From: Pseudomonadota bacterium
GTDB lineage: Bacteria; Bdellovibrionota_B; Oligoflexia; Silvanigrellales; Silvanigrellaceae
Length of the DNA: 8,921 nt
Reading direction: 5' to 3'
NCBI GenBank assembly: GCA_027490595.1
Contig: JAIXXU010000092.1
Coordinates: forward strand, 1-8,921
A program made the position numbers and the translations under genes. The notes beneath the pieces are model-generated. The model made no database searches. It saw only the letters and a program-made list of their open reading frames with translations, and had not been told where the DNA came from. Shown one piece after another: positions 1 through 6,890 of the stretch; the stretch's first letter is position 1, and each line of letters opens with the position of its first letter.

Positions 1-281
1 GATGCTTCGAGAGATTGAAACTCTGGATGGTGCAAAACCTCATCTGCAAAATGAGAGAGAATAGTATCTATTTCTTTGATGCGCTTGATAATGGCTCCTG
101 AAAAGTTTTCAATCACGTTCAGATCGCCAAACGAATTTGCAGCAGCTTCTTGGGCTACAGCTTTTAGCATAGATTTCGCATTTTCTAGCTCAGACTCTTC
201 GCGGGCAATCTTCCCAACCCTCACCAGTTTTTCAAATGTATTGAGTTGATCAAGCTCTTTCGAATAAATTTCTAGCACCAT
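1..281 (-). CDS. tssC: TssC (VipB/EvpB family) T6SS contractile sheath large subunit, N-terminal fragment
   Basis: TssC pairs with TssB to build the cytoplasmic contractile sheath around the Hcp tube. Only the first 93 codons are present; the gene runs off the left edge. The translation begins MVLEIYSKELDQLNTFEKLV. It is followed by a charged helical stretch and ends in ILSHFADEVLHHPEFQSLEA (residues 74-93). This last piece is the hallmark entry to the TssC core, where family members read roughly 'D-x-I-L-H-H-P-x-F-Q-x-L-E' before the conserved W-R-G-L, which would lie just outside the window. The start ATG at 281-279 has GAAAGG (296-291 on the minus strand) 9 nt upstream. It lies 30 nt downstream of the tssB stop, in the usual tssB-tssC order, so the two are almost certainly co-transcribed. 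GC is around 45%, well above the plus-strand genes. Family assignment rests on the HHPEFQ motif and on adjacency to tssB. Confidence 0.9.
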   Translation of the reverse strand, partial: MVLEIYSKELDQLNTFEKLVRVGKIAREESELENAKSMLKAVAQEAAANSFGDLNVIENFSGAIIKRIKEIDTILSHFADEVLHHPEFQSLEA

Positions 282-311
282 AATAAAATACCTTTCATAG
301 ATTTAAATAAG

Positions 312-800
312 TTAGGCTGCCTCGGCAAGCTCTTTGGTTTTACTTGAGTCTTTTAAAGTTTCGAGCAATAAAGTTAACAACGCGCCGTTGCCATCAAGTT
401 TGGCAAGCATCTCAAGGAGCATCTTTCGCTTTGTCAGTAAAGGACCCACGCTATCAGACTGTTTGATAAAATTGTCAGGGCTGAAATCATTCATCGATTT
501 AAAAAAAAGCTCTACGGCTATTTTTGTATTTTCGTCGGCACTAGATTTGTCTTTCACAGAAAAAGCCAGCTTTGGAGCCACTTCTTCCATAAATTTTTCA
601 AAATTCCCTTTGTCTATTAGGGTAAACCTCCTGTCTTTAAACAATTTATTGTTATCATTATGACCATATAAGTTAGCAAGAACTCCAACAACAAAGGGAA
701 GTTCCTTTCTCACCGTGGTGTCACCTAAATGCAAATCATAAGTTAAATGAACTCTTGGCTTACGAATTTTTTCTAATTTTTTTTGGGAACTTGTAACCAT
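312..800 (-). CDS. tssB: TssB (VipA/ImpB family) T6SS contractile sheath small subunit
   Basis: TssB forms the heterodimeric T6SS sheath with TssC; sheath contraction drives the Hcp-VgrG needle out of the cell. The 162-residue product has the family hallmarks in order: a basic start with RKPRVHLTYD (13-22), the core LPFVVGVLANL (34-44), DRRFTLID (56-63), NFEKFMEEVAPKL (66-78), and MNDFSPDNF (103-111). A leucine-rich C-terminal helix (about 120-150) follows, of the kind that interlocks with TssC. Length matches typical TssB (about 160-170 aa). The frame is open upstream to an ATG at 953, which would add 51 residues. I chose the ATG at 800 because it gives the normal family N-terminus and is preceded by GGAG 7 nt away. 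tssC follows 30 nt downstream. The gene diverges from tssL, suggesting a bidirectional control region. Its GC (about 42-48% in sampled lines) contrasts with the much lower GC of tssL-tssM-tssA. Confidence 0.95.
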   Translation of the reverse strand: MVTSSQKKLEKIRKPRVHLTYDLHLGDTTVRKELPFVVGVLANLYGHNDNNKLFKDRRFTLIDKGNFEKFMEEVAPKLAFSVKDKSSADENTKIAVELFFKSMNDFSPDNFIKQSDSVGPLLTKRKMLLEMLAKLDGNGALLTLLLETLKDSSKTKELAEAA

Positions 801-807
801 TTGAGAT

Positions 808-811
808 CTCC
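808..811 (-). promoter_or_regulatory. Shine-Dalgarno site that fixes the tssB start
   Basis: On the minus strand the sequence TTGGAGATCTCAAATG places GGAG 7 nt before the ATG at 800. This is the basis for choosing the 162-residue TssB over the 213-residue upstream extension, whose extra 51 residues have no counterpart in the family. Confidence 0.7.
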
Positions 812-929
812 AATTGAATAAGGAATAAAAACGGCAATATGTTTTCATCGTCAAAAAAACACTTTCATTTAGGAAAATTTTTATGATTTCTAAAACGTCG
901 GCCTGATTCGTCATATCAACCATATTGAC

Positions 930-943
930 ACATGAATTTATGT
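930..943. repeat. Imperfect 14-bp palindrome, possible operator
   Basis: ACATGAATTTATGT reads as half-sites ACATGAA and TTTATGT, which are inverted repeats with one mismatch. It directly abuts the TTGACA hexamer at 925-930 and lies about 60 bp before tssL. Its position would suit a dimeric regulator, but palindromes of this size occur often by chance in AT-rich DNA, so this is a weak call. Confidence 0.25.
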
Positions 944-1003
944 AACATCTCAACTACTTAATTTTTCATATCATATAAAAAAATGAGAAAAGACAGGTGA
1001 ATA

Positions 1004-1774
1004 ATGAACGAAATGACTCTAACAGAGCAAAATTTCTATAATTCTTATGAAGTCATCATATTTAATAAAATGATGACCGAATTATTTCAACTAGAGCTTT
1101 CTATTTCAATGCAATCAAAAGCTGATGGTAATAATGATAACAATAACATAAATAATGTATGGTCTACTTTAAACTTTATAATTTCTAAAGAAAAACAAGA
1201 AGCTGAAACCATACTATCAGCAACAGACTTAAAAAATTTTGAAGAAGTCTTATTTATAATAGTATCGATAATTGATGAATTTTTTGTAAGAAAAGAAAAA
1301 CATATTTCAGAATACTGGAGTAAAAACCTTTTCGAATATGCATATTTTAATACAAGGAATTCAGGCGATGTTTTTTTTGAAAGGGTCAGCGAAATAATAG
1401 AAAACAAAGTTTTAAAGAAAAAAAGTATTCTTTATGCATACCTTATGGCAATGTGTTATGGATTTAGAGGCAAGTACTTTGGAAAAGAAAATGAGAAATT
1501 AATACATAACTTTAAAAGAATCATTTATGGAATAATTTTTGAAAAAAATTCTATTTCAGAAAATTCACGCACTAAATATAATTTCACAGAAAAAACTGAA
1601 ACAATAGAAAAAAGAAGTATTACACTATCAAATAATGTTTTTAGGTACAAAATATCAATTCTCATAATTCTTTTATATATATTTGGATCATATTTCGTAT
1701 TTTATAAAACAAAAATAAACTTAGATAATCAATACGAAAAAATAAATAATTCAATGGAGTATATTTTAAAATGA
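1004..1774 (+). CDS. tssL: TssL (DotU/IcmH family) T6SS membrane anchor protein
   Basis: TssL is an inner-membrane protein that, with TssM, anchors the T6SS baseplate. The 256-residue product shows the DotU pattern: an N-terminal helical domain, the acidic pair DE at 91-92 in IIDEFF, W105 followed by LFEYAYF (109-115), GDVFFERV (121-128), and CYGFRGKYFG (151-160), the strongest family signature. A single C-terminal transmembrane segment spans about 217-234 (ISILIILLYIFGSYFVFY), as expected for a tail-anchored TssL. About 22 residues follow it, too few for the OmpA-like peptidoglycan-binding domain carried by some extended TssL proteins. Residues 42-51 are an Asn-rich insert (GNNDNNNINN). The start ATG at 1004 has AGGTGA just upstream; the ATG at 1013 is a possible alternative. 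The stop overlaps the tssM start (ATGA), implying translational coupling. No tssJ or tssK lies between this gene and the divergent promoter. Confidence 0.92.
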   Translation: MNEMTLTEQNFYNSYEVIIFNKMMTELFQLELSISMQSKADGNNDNNNINNVWSTLNFIISKEKQEAETILSATDLKNFEEVLFIIVSIIDEFFVRKEKHISEYWSKNLFEYAYFNTRNSGDVFFERVSEIIENKVLKKKSILYAYLMAMCYGFRGKYFGKENEKLIHNFKRIIYGIIFEKNSISENSRTKYNFTEKTETIEKRSITLSNNVFRYKISILIILLYIFGSYFVFYKTKINLDNQYEKINNSMEYILK

Positions 1775-4700
1775 ATATATTTAACAATAATAATAAGAAT
1801 TATTTAAACCAGGAAATGGCTGATTCAAAAATAGAATCAGATTACATCAAAAAATATATGTCACTTAGAAAAAAGAAAGATGCAAATAAAAAAGAAAAAA
1901 TTATTTTTGAAAAAAAATTATACGAAAAAAACTTTAGTATACTTAAAAATTCCCTTAAAGAAAAAAATCACAATATTAAAGACAAAAATGTAATTTTGAC
2001 GATTGGAACTTATACAAAAGAAAAAAGGAATATACTTGAAAATATTGATGAAAAAATAAATTATGATGAACAAATCAAAAATATATTATACGATGATAAT
2101 CCAGTAGCCTGGAATGCTTTTTCAGAATTTATAAATTTTGATATAAATCAAGATTTACTTTTTAACAAAGAAGAAGACATTAATATCAAATATGCATTTA
2201 AAAAAATATTAAAATCAATATACAAAATCAAAGAAAACTCAAAAATATCTTCAATAATAGTTAGATTAAAATCATCCGACCTTCTCAAAGGAAAACTTAC
2301 TGAAGAAGAACATACTTTAAAAATACAAGAAATATTCAATAACCTATACAAGACTTTTAAAATCATTAATGAAATATTCGAATATAAAATTCCAGTATAT
2401 TTATTAATTTCAGAATTAGAAGACATATTTGGTTTCGACTCTTTTACGAACTTACTAAATGAAAAAGAAAAAACACAAATCTTAGGCTTATCATATAATG
2501 GAGAAATAAATTTACCGTATGATTCAAATATATCAAAGGAAGAATTCAAAAATTTTAAGACAAAAATAAAGTCTTTTATCGCATACAAGTCATCAGATTC
2601 ATACACCACTTCAGATTATAAAAACTCATTATTATTTATTAATGAACTAGATTCTTTATTAAACAGTATTCAAATAATATGCGATAAATTTTTTCCAAAA
2701 AAAGAAGTCGAAAACACCTCAATATACAGAGGCGTATATTTCTGCGGAACCGAGAATAAAAATAATAATTATACAGAAAAAATAGAGACTGAAGATTCAA
2801 ATATTCATAATGAAAATTTCAATACCCCCAAAAAAACATACTTTATAAAAGAACTTATTCAAGAAAAAATTAAACCAGAATTTAAGATATCAATACCTTC
2901 AGATAATCTATTAAAAAAAAATAAAACACACAGTATAATTTCATCATTTATTTTATTAACCATTATAATATTAATACCTATTTTTACCTATAAATTATAC
3001 TCATCTTTAAATAATTCTTCAGAAAAAATTAGTTATATTTTCAACAAACTAAGCCCTCATGTTGAAAAAAAAGAAAAGGAAAAAAGATCTAATATTGAAT
3101 TATCGCAAATAAGCCTCACTCAATTGATTGATATTTTTGAATCTTACGACATTGAATCTAAAAATAAAATTTCCTCTAAATATTCTCCAATATCAATGCT
3201 TTCAGGGTTTGATGGAGAAATTAAAATATTTTTAGAAAATATGATTAATATATTTGAAGTAAGACCAACATATTTAATGATAATAAACAAAATAAACAAA
3301 ATATCCCAAGAAGAAGCTGAAAGAGGAAAAGAAAAATCTGTAGAAGATGCCTATGAAAGAATAAATAAATTTGTGTTGGACCTAAATGAAATTGAAAAAA
3401 TATCTAAAGATTATAATCAATTTGGCCAAGAACTCAAAGTAGATCAACTAAATATTATGGTTCAAAAGCTTATGGGTATTGACTTATCTGATTTTTTTCC
3501 AAAAACAGATATCAGTATAAAAAATCTTTATAAAAATAAAAATTTCACTAAAGTTGATTTTGAAGAATATCAAAATCAAATGACGACTACCTTCGAATTT
3601 CTCTTAAGCCAACTTATTCAAGCAATAGAGAGTGAATACATAGTTAAAGATTTCTCAAACAAAATAAATGATTACTTGGACAACCCTGAGAAAAAAAATT
3701 CATACGGTAACCCCTATTCATACATGAATGAAATATACTCAAATTTAAATACAGTTTACCGAAAATCACAATTTTTTACTTCCACAAGAAAAATTGTAGC
3801 AATGGACGGGAATGAAATAAACTTAGATAAAGTTGTTTTCTTAGTTAAAAACAGCTCTTTTTTGAATACAAAAACTGTTGAAAGTATTGACATAAAAATT
3901 AAAGAAGCCATAAACAAAAGAAACTTAAATTTACTGGAATATAAATCAATCCTACTTGGACCAATGTTTGTGAAAGAATCAGACAAAGAAAGTGATATTA
4001 GGATGGCTCCTGCCTATATAGCTCTCAAAAACGCCCTAGAAGAGCTTGAGTCCCTCCCACTTATAAAACCTATGCAAGAATCTATCAACTCAAAGGAGAC
4101 CCCTAGTCTCAATCCTGATTTCGATTGGCAAAAAACAGACATTTCTATTTTAACATCCAATATCAACACTTACGAAAAATATATCAATGATAGATTGACT
4201 GCCTACCCAGATGCACTCAAACCAATCATTAAAGATTTGCTTGTGAGTGGAATGAGTAAAATACTCATAAAAAATTTAAATAACAAAGACCATCAAGTTT
4301 TAAATAATGAAGTTCAAATTAATGAAGCAACAGCAGCCAAGTTTTCCAGAAGGAAAGACGAAATCATCAAAATATTATCCTTCTTTTTTGAAAATGATAA
4401 ATATGGAATAAGCCAACCACTTCGCCAAGCAACATTAAATGCTGCCAATGCATATTTGGGATTCTATAAAAATAAACTACAAACTATGGTCCATTATGAA
4501 CCATTAAAGAATAACTTTGATTGGTGGGATGGCACCACCCCACCAGGTCTTGAAGCCTATCAGGTTTTTGAAACCAGAGATTTACTGGATTACGTTTCCC
4601 GTCAAAATCAGACCCTTGAACAAATTCTGTATAATGAGGTTTCGCCCATTTTAGATATAGTAAATTACATTCACAAAAATCAAGATGTGACAGTTCATTC

Positions 4701-5748
4701 AAATTCTGTTTTTTGGAAACTTATATTTGAAGAAATAAACAACAAAGATAAAAACAGCTCATTCCAAAATTTAAATAATTTTATTTTAACAACTTTAACT
4801 TCAATAAATTCAGAGAACTGCCTGGCCCAAATTGAAATACCACATCCCGAGAAAATCAAAAATGATTATTTTATAAACCAGAAGAAAGGAATCATTTCAA
4901 GCATAGGCAAGCAATGTAAAAAAATTGCTGAAAATAAGATAACACAAAAATTCAATAATATTTCAACAACATTTAATCAAAAACTTGCTGGAAAATTTCC
5001 TTTCGTAGAAGACTGGGATGCTGACAACTCAGAAGACTTAGATTTATCAACTATCCAAGAGTTTATGTCACAGTTCGACGACCTTATAAAAGATGAAAAC
5101 TTTTTAAAATTTATGAATGATAACTCTTCAGCTGAATGGAAATCTGCTTCAGATTTTATTAAAAAAATAAACAATGTAAAAATATTTTTTAGCTCATTAA
5201 ATATTGATGAAAAAAATACAAGCGGAGGAAGTAAAATTGCACTAATAGATTTTCTTACTTACAAAAACCAAGAAAAAAATACAAATGGGTTACTAGAAAG
5301 ATCAGCAATCACAAGAAACAAAATTATTTCAAATTTATTAAATGAAAAAGAAATCGAATGGCAACCATCTGAACCCTTTACTTTTTCATTTCACTGGGCA
5401 AAAGATAATCCAATTTATATTGTAAATAATGTTTCTTTAAAAAAGAATAAAATTATCGAGGATCTCAACAACAATGATAAAACAATATCATTTACTGTAA
5501 ATAATCAATGGTCTCTTATATATTTGATTAGAAAATTTTCAATAAAGAAGAGTAAATATTTTTACTCGCAAACGTTATCTTTCAAAGTTCCTTTAAAAGT
5601 AGTAAAAGAAACAAAAGATAAAAAGGAAGAGAAAAAAGAAGCAAATATATTGCTTAAATTGAAATTTTTTGAAAACGATAAGAAAAATACGATTTTATTA
5701 CCGGTTTTCCCATCTCATGCAGAAATTATTTCAATAAACAAACAATAA
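1771..5748 (+). CDS. tssM: TssM (IcmF/VasK family) T6SS inner-membrane complex protein, without a recognisable Walker A
   Basis: TssM spans the inner membrane and periplasm and forms the T6SS trans-envelope channel with TssL and, usually, the lipoprotein TssJ. The 1325-residue length is typical of the family. The cytoplasmic part retains IcmF landmarks: a strand-like VILTIGTY (74-81) where the P-loop normally sits, ISSIIVRLKSSDLL (159-172), IPVYLLISELEDIFGFDSF (207-225) matching the usual 'PVY-hydrophobic-TK-D-GF' region, and RGVYFCG (320-326) then TYFIKELIQEKI (356-367), matching 'RGxYF' and the segment before the membrane span. One transmembrane helix is clear at about 388-408. The large periplasmic part includes GKFPF (1074-1078), matching the family 'G-R-Y-P-F', and a C-terminal beta-rich region with NNQWSLIYLI. 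Two features are missing: a GxxxxGK[ST] nucleotide-binding loop (the site reads GTYTKEKRNI) and the usual N-terminal two-helix membrane hairpin. A Lys/Glu-rich tract (1279-1290) interrupts the C-terminal domain. The start ATG overlaps the tssL stop. Confidence 0.93.
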   Translation: MNIFNNNNKNYLNQEMADSKIESDYIKKYMSLRKKKDANKKEKIIFEKKLYEKNFSILKNSLKEKNHNIKDKNVILTIGTYTKEKRNILENIDEKINYDEQIKNILYDDNPVAWNAFSEFINFDINQDLLFNKEEDINIKYAFKKILKSIYKIKENSKISSIIVRLKSSDLLKGKLTEEEHTLKIQEIFNNLYKTFKIINEIFEYKIPVYLLISELEDIFGFDSFTNLLNEKEKTQILGLSYNGEINLPYDSNISKEEFKNFKTKIKSFIAYKSSDSYTTSDYKNSLLFINELDSLLNSIQIICDKFFPKKEVENTSIYRGVYFCGTENKNNNYTEKIETEDSNIHNENFNTPKKTYFIKELIQEKIKPEFKISIPSDNLLKKNKTHSIISSFILLTIIILIPIFTYKLYSSLNNSSEKISYIFNKLSPHVEKKEKEKRSNIELSQISLTQLIDIFESYDIESKNKISSKYSPISMLSGFDGEIKIFLENMINIFEVRPTYLMIINKINKISQEEAERGKEKSVEDAYERINKFVLDLNEIEKISKDYNQFGQELKVDQLNIMVQKLMGIDLSDFFPKTDISIKNLYKNKNFTKVDFEEYQNQMTTTFEFLLSQLIQAIESEYIVKDFSNKINDYLDNPEKKNSYGNPYSYMNEIYSNLNTVYRKSQFFTSTRKIVAMDGNEINLDKVVFLVKNSSFLNTKTVESIDIKIKEAINKRNLNLLEYKSILLGPMFVKESDKESDIRMAPAYIALKNALEELESLPLIKPMQESINSKETPSLNPDFDWQKTDISILTSNINTYEKYINDRLTAYPDALKPIIKDLLVSGMSKILIKNLNNKDHQVLNNEVQINEATAAKFSRRKDEIIKILSFFFENDKYGISQPLRQATLNAANAYLGFYKNKLQTMVHYEPLKNNFDWWDGTTPPGLEAYQVFETRDLLDYVSRQNQTLEQILYNEVSPILDIVNYIHKNQDVTVHSNSVFWKLIFEEINNKDKNSSFQNLNNFILTTLTSINSENCLAQIEIPHPEKIKNDYFINQKKGIISSIGKQCKKIAENKITQKFNNISTTFNQKLAGKFPFVEDWDADNSEDLDLSTIQEFMSQFDDLIKDENFLKFMNDNSSAEWKSASDFIKKINNVKIFFSSLNIDEKNTSGGSKIALIDFLTYKNQEKNTNGLLERSAITRNKIISNLLNEKEIEWQPSEPFTFSFHWAKDNPIYIVNNVSLKKNKIIEDLNNNDKTISFTVNNQWSLIYLIRKFSIKKSKYFYSQTLSFKVPLKVVKETKDKKEEKKEANILLKLKFFENDKKNTILLPVFPSHAEIISINKQ

Positions 5749-5763
5749 ATTTTAGAGCAAAAA

Positions 5764-6885
5764 ATGATACAGATGAATATTGAAGATATTATAAAGCCGA
5801 TAAACGAAAATTCTCCTATTGGTATTGATATAACCTATGAAACTGAATTTTTAGAGTTAAAAGAATTAAGAAAAGAAAAGGAAAAGCGCTCTCTTGGAAA
5901 ATGGGTTGAAAAAACAAAAGATACTGAAAATGAAGAAAATTATTCTGTTTCTTCTATATGCTATGAAATATTAAAAAGAAAAAGTAAAAATTTTATTATT
6001 TTATCATTTTTGATTGAAGATTTAACTAAAAAATATAATTTAGAAGGCATGTGTATTGGTATCGAAATATTAAATCAATACTGTCTACATTATTGGGAAA
6101 ATAGTTACCCAATTCCAGAAGAGCTAGAACTAAACCTGGCTCGTGGTAAAATTATTGAATGGATAGCAAATAGTCTGCATGAAAAGCTAAGGTTAGGATC
6201 ACTTTTTCCTCAAAAACTAAATGTAGCGATAAGTTTTGATGATATCGAAAGAATGAACTGTCTAGGAACTTATGCCAAACAAAAAATACTACCTCCTTCA
6301 AGCGAATTCATTTCTCAGTATAAAACATGTTTGGCAATTCTCAAAAATGGGAACTTGTCTAAGTCTATTATAGACAAAATTAATGATTGCTTGCTAAAAA
6401 TAGAAAATACTAAAAATATACTTAAAAAATATCTTAATCATGAATTTTCATATTTTTTTGGTTTAGAGGTTCTTCTAAATGATATGTTATTTTTCTTTAA
6501 ACCATTTTGTCAAACAGAAATTAAAGCAGAAGAAAACGAAATTAAAGAAGAGAAAAAAGATCACAATAGCCCAAAAGTAGTCGAAAAAGAATCTATTTTA
6601 GGTCGCAGTAATATCAATAGAGATGATATATACGAACAAATTACAATTCTTTCCGAAAAATTATCCTCTATTGAACCTCACAGTCCTGTTCCACATTTTA
6701 TTTTAAAAATATTGGAATGGAAAAATATGTCTTTCATGAATATTGTTTCAAATTTAGGAATGGAATCGCCCATGGTTCACTTTCTTATGAGAAACCAGAA
6801 TAGTGAGGATAATGAAGACTTAAGTAAAAACAGAAATAATTACATAAGAAAAAAAATTGATATAGATGATGATTATACCGGTTGA
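5764..6885 (+). CDS. tssA: TssA (ImpA_N family) T6SS baseplate/tail assembly protein
   Basis: TssA proteins initiate or cap T6SS tail assembly, contacting the membrane complex, baseplate and growing sheath. The 373-residue product opens with an ImpA_N domain: IIKPINENSPIGIDITYE (9-26) matches the family 'L-x-P-I-x-x-x-x-P-x-G-x-D-x-x-Y'. GKWVEK (45-50) and the helical repeat LEGMCIGIEILNQY (93-106) followed by HYWENSYP (109-116) match 'G-L-x-x-G-L-x-L-L...F-W-x-x-x-x-P'. A middle helical region leads to a charged linker rich in Lys/Glu (about 252-278). The C-terminal module contains NRDDIYEQITILSEKL (285-300), then EPHSPVP (304-310) and W319, matching the conserved 'R-x-x-A...E-P-x-S-P-x-P...A-x-x-W' block of short TssA proteins. 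The start ATG at 5764 follows GAG by 6 nt; the ATG at 5773 is less well spaced. It begins 15 nt after tssM, in the same operon. Confidence 0.9.
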   Translation: MIQMNIEDIIKPINENSPIGIDITYETEFLELKELRKEKEKRSLGKWVEKTKDTENEENYSVSSICYEILKRKSKNFIILSFLIEDLTKKYNLEGMCIGIEILNQYCLHYWENSYPIPEELELNLARGKIIEWIANSLHEKLRLGSLFPQKLNVAISFDDIERMNCLGTYAKQKILPPSSEFISQYKTCLAILKNGNLSKSIIDKINDCLLKIENTKNILKKYLNHEFSYFFGLEVLLNDMLFFFKPFCQTEIKAEENEIKEEKKDHNSPKVVEKESILGRSNINRDDIYEQITILSEKLSSIEPHSPVPHFILKILEWKNMSFMNIVSNLGMESPMVHFLMRNQNSEDNEDLSKNRNNYIRKKIDIDDDYTG

Positions 6886-6890
6886 TTAAA

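Larger units (their letters stand above)
801..1003. promoter_or_regulatory. Divergent intergenic control region between tssBC and tssLMA
   Basis: This region of about 200 bp separates the two oppositely oriented T6SS transcripts, so it should hold both promoters. For tssB, the minus strand has TTGACG (854-849), an 18-nt spacer, then TTTTAT (830-825), just upstream of the ribosome site. For tssL, the plus strand has a perfect TTGACA at 925-930 but no good -10 box 16-18 nt away. A TATAAA at 974-979 lacks a convincing -35. No sigma-54 type GG-N10-GC element was recognised by eye. The presence of a control region is a safe inference from the gene orientation; the individual boxes are weak calls. 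Confidence 0.5.

Noticed and set aside
334..663. Plus-strand open frame of 109 codons inside tssB
   Set aside because: It lies wholly antisense to a well-supported gene and shows no motif.
801..953. 51-residue N-terminal extension of TssB up to an ATG at 953
   Set aside because: The family begins near the basic RKPRV segment, and a well-placed GGAG precedes the ATG at 800. The extension lies in the divergent promoter region and has no recognisable domain.
1460..1483. TssL GFRGKYFG as a nucleotide-binding loop
   Set aside because: This is the conserved DotU signature and does not have the GxxxxGK[ST] pattern.
2274..2301. TssM residues SDLLKGKLT as a displaced Walker A loop
   Set aside because: There is no upstream glycine at the required spacing, and GKL lacks the Ser/Thr. 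The segment aligns instead with the family region after the P-loop strand.
2148..2609. Minus-strand open frame of 153 codons inside tssM
   Set aside because: It is fully antisense to tssM, whose translation there matches IcmF landmarks. The product has Phe/Ile/Ser-rich composition typical of the complement of a Lys/Asn/Glu-rich AT-rich gene.
4522..4545. Hairpin in tssM as a transcription terminator
   Set aside because: It is inside a coding region and is not followed by a T-tract.
4484..4702. Minus-strand open frame of 72 codons inside tssM
   Set aside because: It is antisense to the conserved DWWDG region and explained by the locally higher GC; no ribosome site or family resemblance.
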